Positions 35,974 through 45,621 of a stretch of 64,000 nt of DNA are shown piece by piece. Position 1 is the first letter of the stretch. Each line of letters begins with the position of its first letter. Position numbers and translations under genes: made by a program. The notes beneath the pieces were generated by a model that was not told the origin of the DNA, did no database searches, and was given only the letters and a program-made list of their open reading frames with translations. The stretch comes from Lactonifactor longoviformis DSM 17459 (lineage in GTDB: Bacteria > Bacillota > Clostridia > Lachnospirales > Lachnospiraceae). The DNA lies in the NCBI RefSeq assembly GCF_900129135.1, contig NZ_FQVI01000002.1, positions 248,001-312,000 on the forward strand, written 5' to 3'.

Positions 35974-36006
35974 GCGGCCCTGCATTGCAGAGGCCGTTTT
36001 TTTCTG
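35974..36006. terminator. terminator between the HPr-like gene and thiI
   Basis: Stem GCGGCC-CTGCA / TGCAG-AGGCCG followed by T7 on the plus strand. It lies between convergent genes; the T run favours the HPr-like transcript. Confidence 0.8.
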
Positions 36007-36020
36007 TCTGTATCCCCGCA

Positions 36021-37199
36021 TTATTCTACGGAAATCACTTCTGTGGTACGGATCGCCTCTTCCATGAGAGCCTCAATCTTTTCCTCCAGATTCTTTTCTG
36101 AGCGCTTTATAATATTAAGATTCGGTTTGGTAACCGGGTGTTTTGCCACAAAAATGGTGCAGCAGTCCTCGTAGGGAAGGATAGAAGTCTCATACGTGCC
36201 AATCTTCAGAGATACATCCACGATCTCCTGTTTGTCAAATCCAATCACAGGGCGGTACACCGGCAGAGTGCAGACTTCATTCGTAGCTGCCAGACTCTGC
36301 ATGGTCTGACTGGCCACCTGTCCGATGCTCTCCCCTGTAATCAGTCCCAGGCATCCGTTCTCCCCGGCAAAATGCTCCGCAATCTTCATCATATAGCGTC
36401 TCATTATAATAGTCAGCTCATCGTGAGGGCACTTTTCATAGATGTAGAGCTGAATATCTGTAAAGTTCACCACATGCAGTTGAATGGGACCGCTGTACCT
36501 GGCTACCAGGCGGGCAAGGTCTACTACCTTCTGCTTGGCTCGCTCACTGGTATAGGGAGGCGCATGAAAGTATACAGCATCAATTTTCACCCCTCTTTTG
36601 GAGATCATATAGCCCGCTACCGGACTGTCAATTCCCCCGGAGAGAAGCAGCATTGCCTTCCCGTTGGTTCCAATGGGCATTCCTCCCGGCCCGGGGATAA
36701 TCTCTGAATATATATAAATCTTACTGCGGATTTCCACATTCAGCATAATCTCCGGATGGTGCACATCCACCCGCATAGACGGAAATGCGTCCAGAACAGC
36801 CCCTCCCAGTTCGCAGTTCAGCTCCATAGAGTTGAGAGGATAGCTTTTCTTTGCCCTTCTGGCATTGACCTTGAAGCTTTTCTTCTTATCTGGGTACATG
36901 CGGTCCATATAAGAGACAACCTCTTTTGCCAGTTCCTCATAGCCGTTATCCTCCAGCACCACAACCGGACAGATTCCGAAGATTCCAAACACCCGCTTCA
37001 GAGCCTCCACAGTCTCCTCATAGTCAAACGCACCCTCTGCAAAGACATAGATACGCCCCTGTTCCTTGGTTACGTTAAACGTCCCCTCTACTTCCCTGAG
37101 CACCTGCCTTATCCTGGCTACCAGAGCGTCCTCAAAAAGATATCTGTTTTTTCCCTTGATTCCAATCTCTGCGTATTTAATCAAAAATGCTTTAAACAT
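36021..37199 (-). CDS. thiI: tRNA 4-thiouridine synthase ThiI
   Basis: ATP-dependent enzyme forming 4-thiouridine at tRNA position 8, and in many bacteria also supplying sulfur for thiamine thiazole; 392 residues. N-terminal ferredoxin-like and THUMP domains (FLIKYAEIGIKGKNRYLFEDAL...) are followed by the PP-loop pyrophosphatase motif LLSGGIDSPVAGYMISKRG, then LITGESIGQVASQTMQSL and PVIGFDKQEIVDVSLKIGTYETSI. The C-terminal rhodanese domain of the E. coli enzyme is absent, as in Bacillus, so sulfur probably comes directly from the cysteine desulfurase encoded 14 bp upstream. The ATG at 37199 follows AAAGGAG. Confidence 0.96.
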   Translation of the reverse strand: MFKAFLIKYAEIGIKGKNRYLFEDALVARIRQVLREVEGTFNVTKEQGRIYVFAEGAFDYEETVEALKRVFGIFGICPVVVLEDNGYEELAKEVVSYMDRMYPDKKKSFKVNARRAKKSYPLNSMELNCELGGAVLDAFPSMRVDVHHPEIMLNVEIRSKIYIYSEIIPGPGGMPIGTNGKAMLLLSGGIDSPVAGYMISKRGVKIDAVYFHAPPYTSERAKQKVVDLARLVARYSGPIQLHVVNFTDIQLYIYEKCPHDELTIIMRRYMMKIAEHFAGENGCLGLITGESIGQVASQTMQSLAATNEVCTLPVYRPVIGFDKQEIVDVSLKIGTYETSILPYEDCCTIFVAKHPVTKPNLNIIKRSEKNLEEKIEALMEEAIRTTEVISVE

Positions 37200-37213
37200 A
37201 GTATTCTCCTTTA

Positions 37214-38368
37214 TTAATAACGGGCATATCTGCGAAGCATGGGAACGGCTTCCCTGAGGGCCTCCAGACAATACTCCAGTTCTTCCTGCGTGGTAAATTC
37301 TGAGAAGCTGAAGCGCACCGCAGATTCCATTTCCGCTTTTGACGCTCCCATTGCCGACAAGGTTGGGCTCCCCGTCCGCTTATGTGCGGAACAGGCAGAC
37401 CCCGCAGATACATATATCCCCTTTTCCTCCAGTGTATGGAGAAGGACTTCGCTGCGGACTCCCAGAAAGCTTGCATTTACAATATGGGGAGCACCCTGCT
37501 GTGTGTCCATGCCGTGGATCACCACATCCGGAATCCCTTCCAGCTGTCCCCTGAAATATGCCTTCAGCTCATACAGCTTTGCGATTTTACGGTCAAAGTC
37601 CCGGTATATTTCTTCCACGGCAGCTCCCAGTCCTGCAATCCCCGGAACATTGTCTGTTCCGGACCGCATATTCTTCTGCTGCCCTCCTCCAAGTATCAGA
37701 GGGCGTATCCTGCATTTCTCATTGATATATAAAATGCCGGTCCCCTTCGGGCCGTGAATCTTATGACCGCTCACCGCCAGCAGATCCACCCCCAGTTTTT
37801 TGGGGAATATACGGTATTTGCCGAAAGCCTGTATAGCATCCACATGATATACTGCCCCCGGCGCCTTATCTTTTAACAGCTTTCCGATTTCTTCCACAGG
37901 CTGCAGGGAGCCTATTTCGTTATTCACAAACATAGTAGACACCAGAATGGTGTCCTCCCGGAGGGCGTCCTCCAGATCCTTTAGGGATATTATCCCCATC
38001 CGGTTCACCGGCAGTACAGTTACCTGGAATCCCTGCTCTGCCAGATAGGCCAGGGGAGCTGATACCGCCGGATGCTCTACTGCCGTGGTGATAATGTGCT
38101 TTCCCTGCCGTTGATTCGCCATGGCCGCACCGATCAGGGCCCAATTGTCGGACTCCGTCCCCCCGGAAGTAAAATATATTTCTTTTTCCTGTACCTTCAT
38201 AGCCCTGGCTGCCCTCTGGGCTGCGTTCTTTACATACTGTTCTGCCTCTACTCCCTTGGCATGCATGGCAGAGGGATTCCCGTAATCAGTCATCATCGTC
38301 TTCACCACCACATCCCTGACACTCTCATAGCATCTGGTAGTAGCTGAATTATCTAAATAAGCTTCCAT
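37214..38368 (-). CDS. cysteine desulfurase (NifS/IscS family)
   Basis: PLP enzyme of 384 residues removing sulfur from cysteine as a protein persulfide. AYLDNSATTRCYESV at the N terminus, HIITTAVEHPAVSAPL, the PLP-Lys block LLAVSGHKIHGPKGTGILYI, and the catalytic Cys in a loop of the short type (VSAGSACSAHKRTGSPTLSAMG). The loop pattern is that of group I NifS/IscS-like enzymes. Cotranscription with thiI directly downstream indicates a dedicated role in tRNA thiolation, like the nifZ-thiI pair of Bacillus; this is inference. The start follows TTGGAGG by 7 bp. Confidence 0.95.
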   Translation of the reverse strand: MEAYLDNSATTRCYESVRDVVVKTMMTDYGNPSAMHAKGVEAEQYVKNAAQRAARAMKVQEKEIYFTSGGTESDNWALIGAAMANQRQGKHIITTAVEHPAVSAPLAYLAEQGFQVTVLPVNRMGIISLKDLEDALREDTILVSTMFVNNEIGSLQPVEEIGKLLKDKAPGAVYHVDAIQAFGKYRIFPKKLGVDLLAVSGHKIHGPKGTGILYINEKCRIRPLILGGGQQKNMRSGTDNVPGIAGLGAAVEEIYRDFDRKIAKLYELKAYFRGQLEGIPDVVIHGMDTQQGAPHIVNASFLGVRSEVLLHTLEEKGIYVSAGSACSAHKRTGSPTLSAMGASKAEMESAVRFSFSEFTTQEELEYCLEALREAVPMLRRYARY

Positions 38369-38401
38369 TTTATTTCCTCCAAGTTTCACCCCACGTTCCT
38401 G

Positions 38402-39166
38402 TCACTCCCTGCTTTTTTCAGCTGCCGCCGGTTCCCCTTCCAGGGTAAACATCAGAACAGACAGTACTGCAATTCCCGCCGTTTCCGTCCGCAGGATCCG
38501 TTTTCCCAGGGTAATAGGCTGCATTCCGGCCTCCATGGCCATGGCGATCTCTTCTTCCCCGAATCCTCCCTCTGGCCCGATAAAGACAGCCGCTGACTGG
38601 CCGGGACGTATTCCGGCAATGATCTCTCTTGTCTCAGCCATATTCTCAGCCAGTTCATAAGGGATCAGTCTTACCTCCATATCACAGGCCCTTTTCACCG
38701 CCTGGGGAAAAGACATAAGTGCTCCCACCCGGGGGATATATAGCCGCTTAGACTGCTTGGCCGCACTCTCAGCTATTGCCTGCCATCTCTTCCTCTTATT
38801 CTCTTCCTTCTTTTTATCCAGCTTAACCACCGTATTTCTTGTAGCCACCGGAATTATCTCATACACCCCCAGTTCTACCGCTTTCTGAATGATCCATTCC
38901 ATCTTGTCAGACTTTGGCAGTCCCTGGAACAGTGTAATTCTGGACGGCAGTTCTCTTCTTGCATCCAGGCATGTGAGAATTTTAGTCTTTACCTCTTTGT
39001 TCAGCTCCAGGATCTCACAAGTATACTCAATGCCGGAGCCGTCGCTGATCCCAATGATTTCTCCAGGCTTCATACGGAGCACATTTTTCATATGATTCAC
39101 ATCATTTCCTATGATGGTAATCTCCTCTTGGCCTACTTGTTCAGGCTCTACAAAAAAACGATGCAT
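38402..39166 (-). CDS. rsmE: 16S rRNA (uracil1498-N3)-methyltransferase RsmE
   Basis: SPOUT-class methyltransferase of about 254 residues. PUA-like N-terminal domain (HRFFVEPEQV...HMKNVLRMKPGEIIGI), then TLFQGLPKSDKMEWIIQKAVELGVYEIIPVATRNTVVKLDKKKEENKRKRWQAIAESAAKQSKRLYIPRV, and the C-terminal knot AAVFIGPEGGFGEEEIAMAMEAGMQPITLGKRILRTETAGIAVLS. All RsmE hallmarks are present. The ATG at 39166 follows AGGTGGGAAT; it starts within 10 bp of the prmA stop, as in many Firmicutes. Confidence 0.95.
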   Translation of the reverse strand: MHRFFVEPEQVGQEEITIIGNDVNHMKNVLRMKPGEIIGISDGSGIEYTCEILELNKEVKTKILTCLDARRELPSRITLFQGLPKSDKMEWIIQKAVELGVYEIIPVATRNTVVKLDKKKEENKRKRWQAIAESAAKQSKRLYIPRVGALMSFPQAVKRACDMEVRLIPYELAENMAETREIIAGIRPGQSAAVFIGPEGGFGEEEIAMAMEAGMQPITLGKRILRTETAGIAVLSVLMFTLEGEPAAAEKSRE

Positions 39167-39174
39167 ATTCCCAC

Positions 39175-40128
39175 CTAATTCTTTCTGGCTGTCACGGATA
39201 CCCACTCTCCCTGGCGGGTTACCTCCAGCACTTCCAGGCCGGCTTCCTTCACCGCATTTACCACAACTGCTTCTTTGTCCTCAATAATGCCTGAGGTAAT
39301 GTAAATCCCCCCCTGTTTCATCTGGTTTATAATAACAGGGGTCAGGGGAACCAGCACATCGGCCAGGATATTCGCCGTGACAACGTCATATTTTTCATAC
39401 CCTACGGCATCCTGGGTTGCTCTGTCGTCTATCAGATTCCCGATCATCATGGTAAATGCGTCTGTCGGGATATTATTTGCCTCTTTGTTTTCTTCTACTG
39501 CCGGCACAGCACAGGGATCCAGATCAGTTCCTACCGCATGCTTCGCCCCCAGCTTCAGTGCCACAATAGACAGAATACCGCTGCCTGTCCCCACATCCAG
39601 AAGCTCTGTCTCTTCTGTCACATATTTTTTCAGCTGCCGGATACACAGCTGCGTGGTCTCGTGCATCCCCGTTCCAAAAGCAGTCCCGGGATCTATGTGG
39701 ATGATCAGCCTATCCTTGTCCTCTTCCTTCACCTTTTCCCAGGAGGGTATAATGAGAATATCATCCACATAAAACTGTTTAAAATATTCCTTCCAGTTAT
39801 TTATCCAGTCTTTATCTTCCGTCTGGCTTGCAGCAATGCTTCCCTCTCCGATATCCGTATAAGCGCGCATGTCCTCCAGTTCTCTCTTTACACGTTCCAG
39901 AACAGAACTTGTGTCTGCATCCTCCTCCAGATAAAAGCTCAGATACGCGACCCCGTCATCCTCCGGAAAGTCAGGCAGAATATCCACAAACATCCGCTGT
40001 TTGTCCTCTTCCGTCAGCGGCTGCTTGTCCTCAATCTCCACCCCTTCAATTCCCAGATCTACCAGTGCCGAGATGACAAGATCCTCAGCCTCTGTGGTTG
40101 TTTTAACAGTGAATTTATTCCATTTCAT
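39175..40128 (-). CDS. prmA: ribosomal protein L11 methyltransferase PrmA
   Basis: SAM-dependent trimethylase of ribosomal protein L11, 317 residues. The N-terminal L11-recognition domain is WNKFTVKTTTEAEDLVISALVDLGIEGVEIEDKQP. The linker leads to the Rossmann core IHIDPGTAFGTGMHETTQLCIRQL, LLDVGTGSGILSIVALKLGAKHAVGTDLDPCAVPAVEEN, and the substrate motif VTANILADVLVPLTPV. Standard in all features. Head of the prmA-rsmE-cysteine desulfurase-thiI run. Confidence 0.96.
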   Translation of the reverse strand: MKWNKFTVKTTTEAEDLVISALVDLGIEGVEIEDKQPLTEEDKQRMFVDILPDFPEDDGVAYLSFYLEEDADTSSVLERVKRELEDMRAYTDIGEGSIAASQTEDKDWINNWKEYFKQFYVDDILIIPSWEKVKEEDKDRLIIHIDPGTAFGTGMHETTQLCIRQLKKYVTEETELLDVGTGSGILSIVALKLGAKHAVGTDLDPCAVPAVEENKEANNIPTDAFTMMIGNLIDDRATQDAVGYEKYDVVTANILADVLVPLTPVIINQMKQGGIYITSGIIEDKEAVVVNAVKEAGLEVLEVTRQGEWVSVTARKN

Positions 40129-40205
40129 ATAATACCTCTTTCTTTATCCGTACTTTTCGCCTACTTTCTGTTTTATCATAAAACAGGGCAAATGTATAGC
40201 CTTTC

Positions 40206-41126
40206 TTACAGGAACATACAGGTTACAGTTATTGTCAAAACTGATAAAACTGTAGTGTAGACAATGCCTTTTGCTACCACGGAATCATCTTTCCCGAATT
40301 GTTTGTTCAGCATCGCCGGAAGATTACCCACCGGCACGGCAATCATAAGTGCCAGAACCCCCCGCATCATCTCATCTTTTAACACTAGCTTAGAGATCAG
40401 CACCGCTAAAATAGGCACCGCCACAAAACGCAGAAGGGTAAACAGCAAAAGCCTTACATCGGAAACCACCTCCCGCAGATTCATCTGCGCCAGTGAGGTT
40501 CCTATCACAAACAAAGATAAAAAAGTAGCAGGCTGCCCGGCATAGTTCAGCAGCTGGGCGGCCACATTGGGAACCGGTATATGAAACCAGAAAATGATAA
40601 TGGTAATCAGGCTGGCTATGGTTCCCGGATTAATACAGGATTTCAGACGGAACCCGCCCTGTTCGCCTTCCATATCCTTTCTGATAATGTAGATTCCGTA
40701 TGTATAGATCAGAATGTTAAAAGCCAGATTATAGATTGCCACATAGATCAGAGCATCCTGTCCCAGAAGTCCGGAGACCACAGGAATACCGATAAACCCC
40801 ACGTTGCCGAATATAGTCATCATCATATAATCACTTTTTCTCGGCTTGGGGACCAAAAGAAGAGCAGATATCAAATGTCCCAGCAGAATCAGTACGGCAA
40901 AGGACAGAACCGTGACAATAGTAAAGACGAGTACATTATGCTGAGTGACGGAGGATTCCCTGGAGACACTGCTTATTAGAAGAACAGGGCTGCACAGATT
41001 TACAACCATCACCGAAATATCCTTTGCAGCCTGTTCACTCACCAGCTTTTGCTTAAAAAAGAAAAAGCCTATCATCATAAGAATAAATATCATAACCATC
41101 TGGCCAAGTACAAGTGAAAAACTCAT
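40206..41126 (-). CDS. AEC-family (auxin efflux carrier-like) transporter
   Basis: A 306-residue membrane protein with about ten hydrophobic segments arranged as two five-helix repeats: MVMIFILMMIGFFFFKQKLV at the N terminus, TIFGNVGFIGIPVVSGLLG in the middle (the conserved N-x-G-F-x-G-I-P motif), and VLALMIAVPVGNLPAMLNKQFG near the C terminus. Bacterial AEC proteins transport organic acids such as malate or malonate; nothing here fixes the substrate. It is a single gene, separated from the VOC gene by a terminator. Confidence 0.9.
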   Translation of the reverse strand: MSFSLVLGQMVMIFILMMIGFFFFKQKLVSEQAAKDISVMVVNLCSPVLLISSVSRESSVTQHNVLVFTIVTVLSFAVLILLGHLISALLLVPKPRKSDYMMMTIFGNVGFIGIPVVSGLLGQDALIYVAIYNLAFNILIYTYGIYIIRKDMEGEQGGFRLKSCINPGTIASLITIIIFWFHIPVPNVAAQLLNYAGQPATFLSLFVIGTSLAQMNLREVVSDVRLLLFTLLRFVAVPILAVLISKLVLKDEMMRGVLALMIAVPVGNLPAMLNKQFGKDDSVVAKGIVYTTVLSVLTITVTCMFL

Positions 41127-41154
41127 TTTTTTATATCCTTCCGTATTCTCTCCA

Positions 41155-41201
41155 TAAAAAGAACTCCTAAAGACTTCAGAATAAAGTCTTATAAGAGTTC
41201 T
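41155..41201 (-). terminator. terminator of the VOC-family gene
   Basis: Minus-strand outer stem AGAACTC / GAGTTCT with an inner AAGACTT / AAGTCTT arm, followed by TTTTT. Confidence 0.75.
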
Positions 41202-41251
41202 GATACTGCATTTAATTATATCTTCTCTCAGATATAAAAGTCAAATCTTTT

Positions 41252-41641
41252 TTATAAAATCTGGCAGAATTCCAATTCCTCTCCGGATGCGCCGGCAATC
41301 TTAAAAAAGCGGATCCCCTTTTCCCAGAAGGGGGCCTCCATAATACCGTCTGTGGTAAAGCGGCAGCCTTTCTCTTTGCACTCTTCAAAATCCTTTTCAA
41401 TATCTTTTGATTCAAAACAGTAGTGATCCACCTTACTGCAGGCTTCCTGGGGAAGCTCAACCGGCGGCTGGATTAATTCATAGGTAATCTCCCCGTTCCG
41501 GATAAAGCAGATAGCAGCTCCGTCAGGAGCCACAAATTCCCCTGTTTTCCGGAATCCCAGTGTCTCGGTGTACCATTTTAATGTCCCTTCCATATCATTT
41601 GTCATCAGGCCGATATGGCCGCCTTTCAGTTCTCTTGTCAT
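41252..41641 (-). CDS. VOC (glyoxalase/bleomycin resistance) family protein
   Basis: A 129-residue paired beta-alpha-beta-beta-beta protein of the vicinal oxygen chelate superfamily (GGHIGLMTNDMEGTLKWYTETLGFRKTGEF... KVDHYCFESKDIEKDFEECKEKGCRFTTDGIMEAPFWEKGIRFFKIAGASGEELEFCQIL). Metal-ligand positions His (GGHIGL), Glu (TYELIQ), His (VDHYCF) and Glu (ELEFCQ) are all present, so it can bind metal like glyoxalase I or epimerase members. The substrate is not predictable. AGGAGG lies upstream of the ATG. Confidence 0.85.
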   Translation of the reverse strand: MTRELKGGHIGLMTNDMEGTLKWYTETLGFRKTGEFVAPDGAAICFIRNGEITYELIQPPVELPQEACSKVDHYCFESKDIEKDFEECKEKGCRFTTDGIMEAPFWEKGIRFFKIAGASGEELEFCQIL

Positions 41642-41722
41642 GGATAAAACCTCCTTCTGCTCACCTATAAGACTATTATAGCACCACCTGAAACAAAATA
41701 CGACCGCATTCCGTCTCCGAGC

Positions 41723-41752
41723 AAAAAAAGGTACAGCCTGTCAGACTGTACC
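41723..41752 (-). terminator. terminator of the hrcA-grpE-dnaK-dnaJ operon
   Basis: Minus-strand stem GGTACAG / CTGTACC with a 9-nt loop, followed by T7, just after the dnaJ stop. Confidence 0.85.
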
Positions 41753-41759
41753 CCTGCAT

Positions 41760-42923
41760 TTATTCTTCCAGACTTTCTTTCAGTTTTTCCATAAAGCCTT
41801 TCTTTTTCTTTTCTGCTGGTTTTCCCGCAGGCTTATTGCCGCAGGCTTCATCAAACTTGCGGAGAGCCTCTTTTGCTTCCTCGTTGAGCTTGGTGGGCAC
41901 CTGCACCACCAGTGTAACATAGTGGTCCCCGCGGACCGACTTATTCCTCAGAGAGGGCACGCCTTTTCCTTTTAACCGCACCTTCGTGTCGGTTTGCGTT
42001 CCCGGCTTTACATCATACATGATATCCCCGTCTACCGTGCTGATACGCACCTCTCCTCCCAGGGCTGCCTGAGCGTAGGTGATAGGCGCGGTAGAGAAAA
42101 TATTCATATCCTGACGCTGGAAGATAGGATGACGGCTTACCTGTACCTCCACTAACAGATCCCCTCTGGGGCCTCCGTTCTTGCCTGGTTCGCCTTTTTC
42201 ACGGATGCGAATACTCTGCCCATTGTCAATCCCCGCAGGTACAGACACCTGAATCTTCTTGCGGTTTGCGATGTAACCAGTTCCCCGGCAGTCCGTACAT
42301 TTCTCCTTGATCACCTTGCCGGTACCATTACATTCCGGACACGTCTGTACATTCCGTACCATGCCGAACATAGACTGCTGTGTATACACAATCTGCCCCT
42401 GTCCGTTACATTTCGGACAAGTCTCAGGGGAAGTTCCCGGCTTAGCGCCGCTGCCGCTGCACTTCGAACAGGTATCCTTCAGGGTTAATTCCAGTTCTTT
42501 TTCGCAGCCAAATACAGCCTCTTCAAAGGTAATACGCACAGAAGCGCGTACATTTGCCCCTTTGGAGGGACCGTTGTTGGGCCTTCTGCTCCGTCCGCCG
42601 CCGAATAAATCTCCAAAAATATCTCCGAAGATATCTCCCATATCTCCGCCGCCGAAATCAAATCCGCCGAATCCGCCGCCACCGCCGGCTCCCTGATCGA
42701 AGGCAGCATGGCCGAACTGATCATACTGTCTCCTTTTCTCAGGATCACTTAAAACGCCATAGGCTTCTGTGGCTTCCTTAAACTTCTTTTCAGCTTCCGC
42801 GTCTCCAGGGTTCATATCCGGGTGATACTTTTTGGCAAGCTTCCGGTACGCACTTTTTATGGTAGCCTCATCAGCCCCTTTGTCCACGCCCAGAACCTCA
42901 TAATAATCTCTCTTATCTGCCAT
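41760..42923 (-). CDS. dnaJ: chaperone protein DnaJ
   Basis: Hsp40 co-chaperone of 387 residues stimulating DnaK ATPase. J domain with HPD motif ([19 protein letters not shown]), Gly/Phe-rich region ([30 protein letters not shown]), four CxxCxGxG zinc repeats ([32 protein letters not shown]), two peptide-binding barrel domains and a C-terminal dimerisation tail. Last gene of the hrcA operon. Confidence 0.98.
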   Translation of the reverse strand: MADKRDYYEVLGVDKGADEATIKSAYRKLAKKYHPDMNPGDAEAEKKFKEATEAYGVLSDPEKRRQYDQFGHAAFDQGAGGGGGFGGFDFGGGDMGDIFGDIFGDLFGGGRSRRPNNGPSKGANVRASVRITFEEAVFGCEKELELTLKDTCSKCSGSGAKPGTSPETCPKCNGQGQIVYTQQSMFGMVRNVQTCPECNGTGKVIKEKCTDCRGTGYIANRKKIQVSVPAGIDNGQSIRIREKGEPGKNGGPRGDLLVEVQVSRHPIFQRQDMNIFSTAPITYAQAALGGEVRISTVDGDIMYDVKPGTQTDTKVRLKGKGVPSLRNKSVRGDHYVTLVVQVPTKLNEEAKEALRKFDEACGNKPAGKPAEKKKKGFMEKLKESLEE

Positions 42924-43009
42924 ACTTATGTTTCCCTTCTATCTGACTTGAAGCGACACAGCAGGTCCTCGCAGGTCCCGCTGTGTCTCACTCTATACCC
43001 GTATCTATA

Positions 43010-44875
43010 TTATACTTCTCTGTAGTCGCCGTCAACTACATCATCTGCATCGTAACCGGCTTCTCCGCCTGCCGCGTCTGGTCCGGGGCCCGCCTGGGCA
43101 CCGCCGGCCTGCTGTGTCTGCTCGTACATCTTAGCAAATAATTTCTGAGCACTCTGCATTAATTTTTCCTGTCCTGCCTTAATTTCAGCAACCTGGGCCT
43201 CTGTCATCTCTTCCACATTTGTTTTCTCCAGAAGCTCTTTCAATGCATTTAAGTCAGCCTCCACCGCTGTCTTATCATTCGCGTCTATCTTATCGCCAGC
43301 TTCCTCCAGGGCTTTCTCTGTCTGGAATACAAAAGCATCGGCGTCATTCTTTGTATCAATTGCCTCTTTTCTCTTCTTATCCTGAGCTTCAAACTCAGCA
43401 GCCTCTTTTACGGCCTTTTCGATATCGGAGTCTGACATATTGGAACCGGCAGTAATGGTGATATGCTGTTCTTTTCCTGTTCCCAGATCCTTAGCAGATA
43501 CATTTACAATGCCGTTTGCGTCAATATCAAAGGTTACTTCAATCTGAGGCACGCCTCTTCTTGCAGGAGGAATTCCATCCAGTCTGAACTGTCCCAGAGA
43601 CTTATTGTCTTTCGCAAACTGTCTTTCTCCCTGTACTACGTTAATATCAACAGCTGTCTGATTGTCTGCAGCGGTTGAGAAGATCTGGCTCTTCTTGGTA
43701 GGAATGGTTGTATTTCTCTCAATTAATCTGGTTGCAACACCTCCCATTGTTTCGATAGAAAGTGACAGCGGAGTTACATCGAGAAGAAGAATATCGCCTG
43801 CGCCGGCATCTCCTGCCAGCTTGCCGCCCTGAACGGAGGCACCCAGAGCTACACATTCATCCGGATTCAATGTCTTGCTTGGCTCTTTGCCGGTTAACTG
43901 TCTTACTTTATCCTGTACAGCCGGAATACGTGTGGAACCGCCCACCAGCAGCACCTGACCCAGCTCAGAAGCGGTCAGACCGGCATCGGAAAGAGCTCTT
44001 CTCACGGGCTCTGCCGTCTTTTCCACCAGTTCATGTGTCAGTTCGTCAAATTTAGCTCTTGTAAGGTTCATATCGAAATGCTTTGGTCCATCAGCGGTAG
44101 CAGTGATGAACGGCAGGTTAATATTGGTTGTGGTTGCAGAGGAAAGCTCCTTTTTCGCCTTTTCTGCAGCTTCCTTAATTCTCTGAAGAGCCATCTTATC
44201 GTTTGACAAATCCACGCCTTCTGCCTTTTTGAATTCACTGATCATGTAGTCAGCTACCATCTGATCGAAGTCATCTCCGCCCAGTTTGTTGTTGCCGGCT
44301 GTAGACAGAACCTCAATAACACCGTCGCCGATTTCTATAATAGAAACGTCAAACGTACCGCCGCCCAGGTCATATACCATTATTTTCTGCTCTTTCTCGT
44401 TGTCAAGACCATATGCCAAGGCTGCTGCTGTCGGCTCGTTGATAATACGCTTTACATCAAGGCCTGCAATCTTGCCAGCGTCTTTTGTTGCCTGACGCTG
44501 AGCATCGTTGAAGTATGCAGGAACCGTAATAACTGCCTCCGTTACTTTTTCACCCAGATAATTCTCTGCGTCTGCTTTTAACTTCTGCAGAATCATAGCA
44601 GAAATCTCCTGAGGGGAGTATTTCTTGTCGTCGATGGTTACCCTGAAGTCAGTTCCCATATGTCTCTTAATAGAAGATATGGTTTTATCGGCATTGGTAA
44701 CTGCCTGACGCTTTGCGGGCTCACCTACTAATCTCTCTCCTGTTTTTGTAAATGCTACGACAGATGGTGTCGTTCTTGCTCCCTCTGCGTTGGCAACAAC
44801 TACCGGCTTGCCGCCTTCCATTACGCCTACACAGCTGTTTGTTGTACCTAAGTCAATACCAATGATTTTACTCAT
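43010..44875 (-). CDS. dnaK: chaperone protein DnaK (Hsp70)
   Basis: Hsp70 ATPase chaperone of 621 residues. Signatures [37 protein letters not shown] and [19 protein letters not shown]; the substrate-binding domain begins after the linker [19 protein letters not shown]. The C-terminal lid ends in a Gly/Ala-rich, acidic tail ([31 protein letters not shown]). Normal length. Third gene of the heat-shock operon. Confidence 0.99.
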   Translation of the reverse strand: MSKIIGIDLGTTNSCVGVMEGGKPVVVANAEGARTTPSVVAFTKTGERLVGEPAKRQAVTNADKTISSIKRHMGTDFRVTIDDKKYSPQEISAMILQKLKADAENYLGEKVTEAVITVPAYFNDAQRQATKDAGKIAGLDVKRIINEPTAAALAYGLDNEKEQKIMVYDLGGGTFDVSIIEIGDGVIEVLSTAGNNKLGGDDFDQMVADYMISEFKKAEGVDLSNDKMALQRIKEAAEKAKKELSSATTTNINLPFITATADGPKHFDMNLTRAKFDELTHELVEKTAEPVRRALSDAGLTASELGQVLLVGGSTRIPAVQDKVRQLTGKEPSKTLNPDECVALGASVQGGKLAGDAGAGDILLLDVTPLSLSIETMGGVATRLIERNTTIPTKKSQIFSTAADNQTAVDINVVQGERQFAKDNKSLGQFRLDGIPPARRGVPQIEVTFDIDANGIVNVSAKDLGTGKEQHITITAGSNMSDSDIEKAVKEAAEFEAQDKKRKEAIDTKNDADAFVFQTEKALEEAGDKIDANDKTAVEADLNALKELLEKTNVEEMTEAQVAEIKAGQEKLMQSAQKLFAKMYEQTQQAGGAQAGPGPDAAGGEAGYDADDVVDGDYREV

Positions 44876-44948
44876 AATTTATTCCCTCCTGAATCTAAGT
44901 CTTTTTTGTTATTATTTATATATAAATCCAGATACGTTATGCGCGCAT

Positions 44949-45608
44949 CTAGTTTGCTACTTTAACCATACTATGTCTTACCACATTTTCTTTATATAAA
45001 TAGCCCTTCTGGAATTCCTCTACAACCACATTCTCTCCTGCCTCTTCATCATCCACATGCATAACTGCATTGTGAAGGTTGGGATCAAACTCACTGCCCA
45101 CTGCCTCTATGGGCTTCACACCTAATTCTTCAAAGGCTGTCATCATCTGTTTGTAGATTTTGTTCATTCCCTCCACAAAAGGATCTTCCCTTTTATCCTC
45201 AGGAACCCCTCCCAGGCCTCTCTCAAAATTGTCTACAATCGGGAGCATTTTTTCGATTATCTCTTTTGCCCCGATCTCATACATGGCTGACTTTTCCTTA
45301 TCCGTACGTTTCCGGAAGTTATCAAATTCCGCCATCTGGCGTTTCAGCTGATCTGTCAGCTCTTCTATTTTCTGATCTTTTTTGTCCTTTTTCTTCTTTC
45401 CAAAAAGACCTTTTTTTTCTTTTTCTTCACAGGTCTCCCTGGCTTCTTCGGACTCCTCACAGCCGCATTCCCCGGTGTCCTCTTCTGTTTCCTCACCAGT
45501 ATCTCCCGGGCTTTCCTGGATATCATCTTCCTGGACTTCTGCCGCCTGTTCCATCGCCTCTTTCTCTGTTACTTCTTCTTCAACCGTCTGTTTTTCCTCT
45601 GCCACCAT
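44949..45608 (-). CDS. grpE: nucleotide exchange factor GrpE
   Basis: DnaK nucleotide exchange factor, 219 residues. The first roughly 75 residues are very acidic and low-complexity (EEKQTVEEEVTEKEAMEQAAEVQEDDIQES...). A long coiled-coil (KKKDKKDQKIEELTDQLKRQMAEFDNFRKRTDKEKSAMYEIGAKEIIEKMLPIVDNFERGL) and the C-terminal beta-wing (FDPNLHNAVMHVDDEEAGENVVVEEFQKGYLYKENVVRHSMVKVAN) follow. Lies 13 bp downstream of hrcA. Confidence 0.97.
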   Translation of the reverse strand: MVAEEKQTVEEEVTEKEAMEQAAEVQEDDIQESPGDTGEETEEDTGECGCEESEEARETCEEKEKKGLFGKKKKDKKDQKIEELTDQLKRQMAEFDNFRKRTDKEKSAMYEIGAKEIIEKMLPIVDNFERGLGGVPEDKREDPFVEGMNKIYKQMMTAFEELGVKPIEAVGSEFDPNLHNAVMHVDDEEAGENVVVEEFQKGYLYKENVVRHSMVKVAN

Positions 45609-45621
45609 CTATACCGCCTTT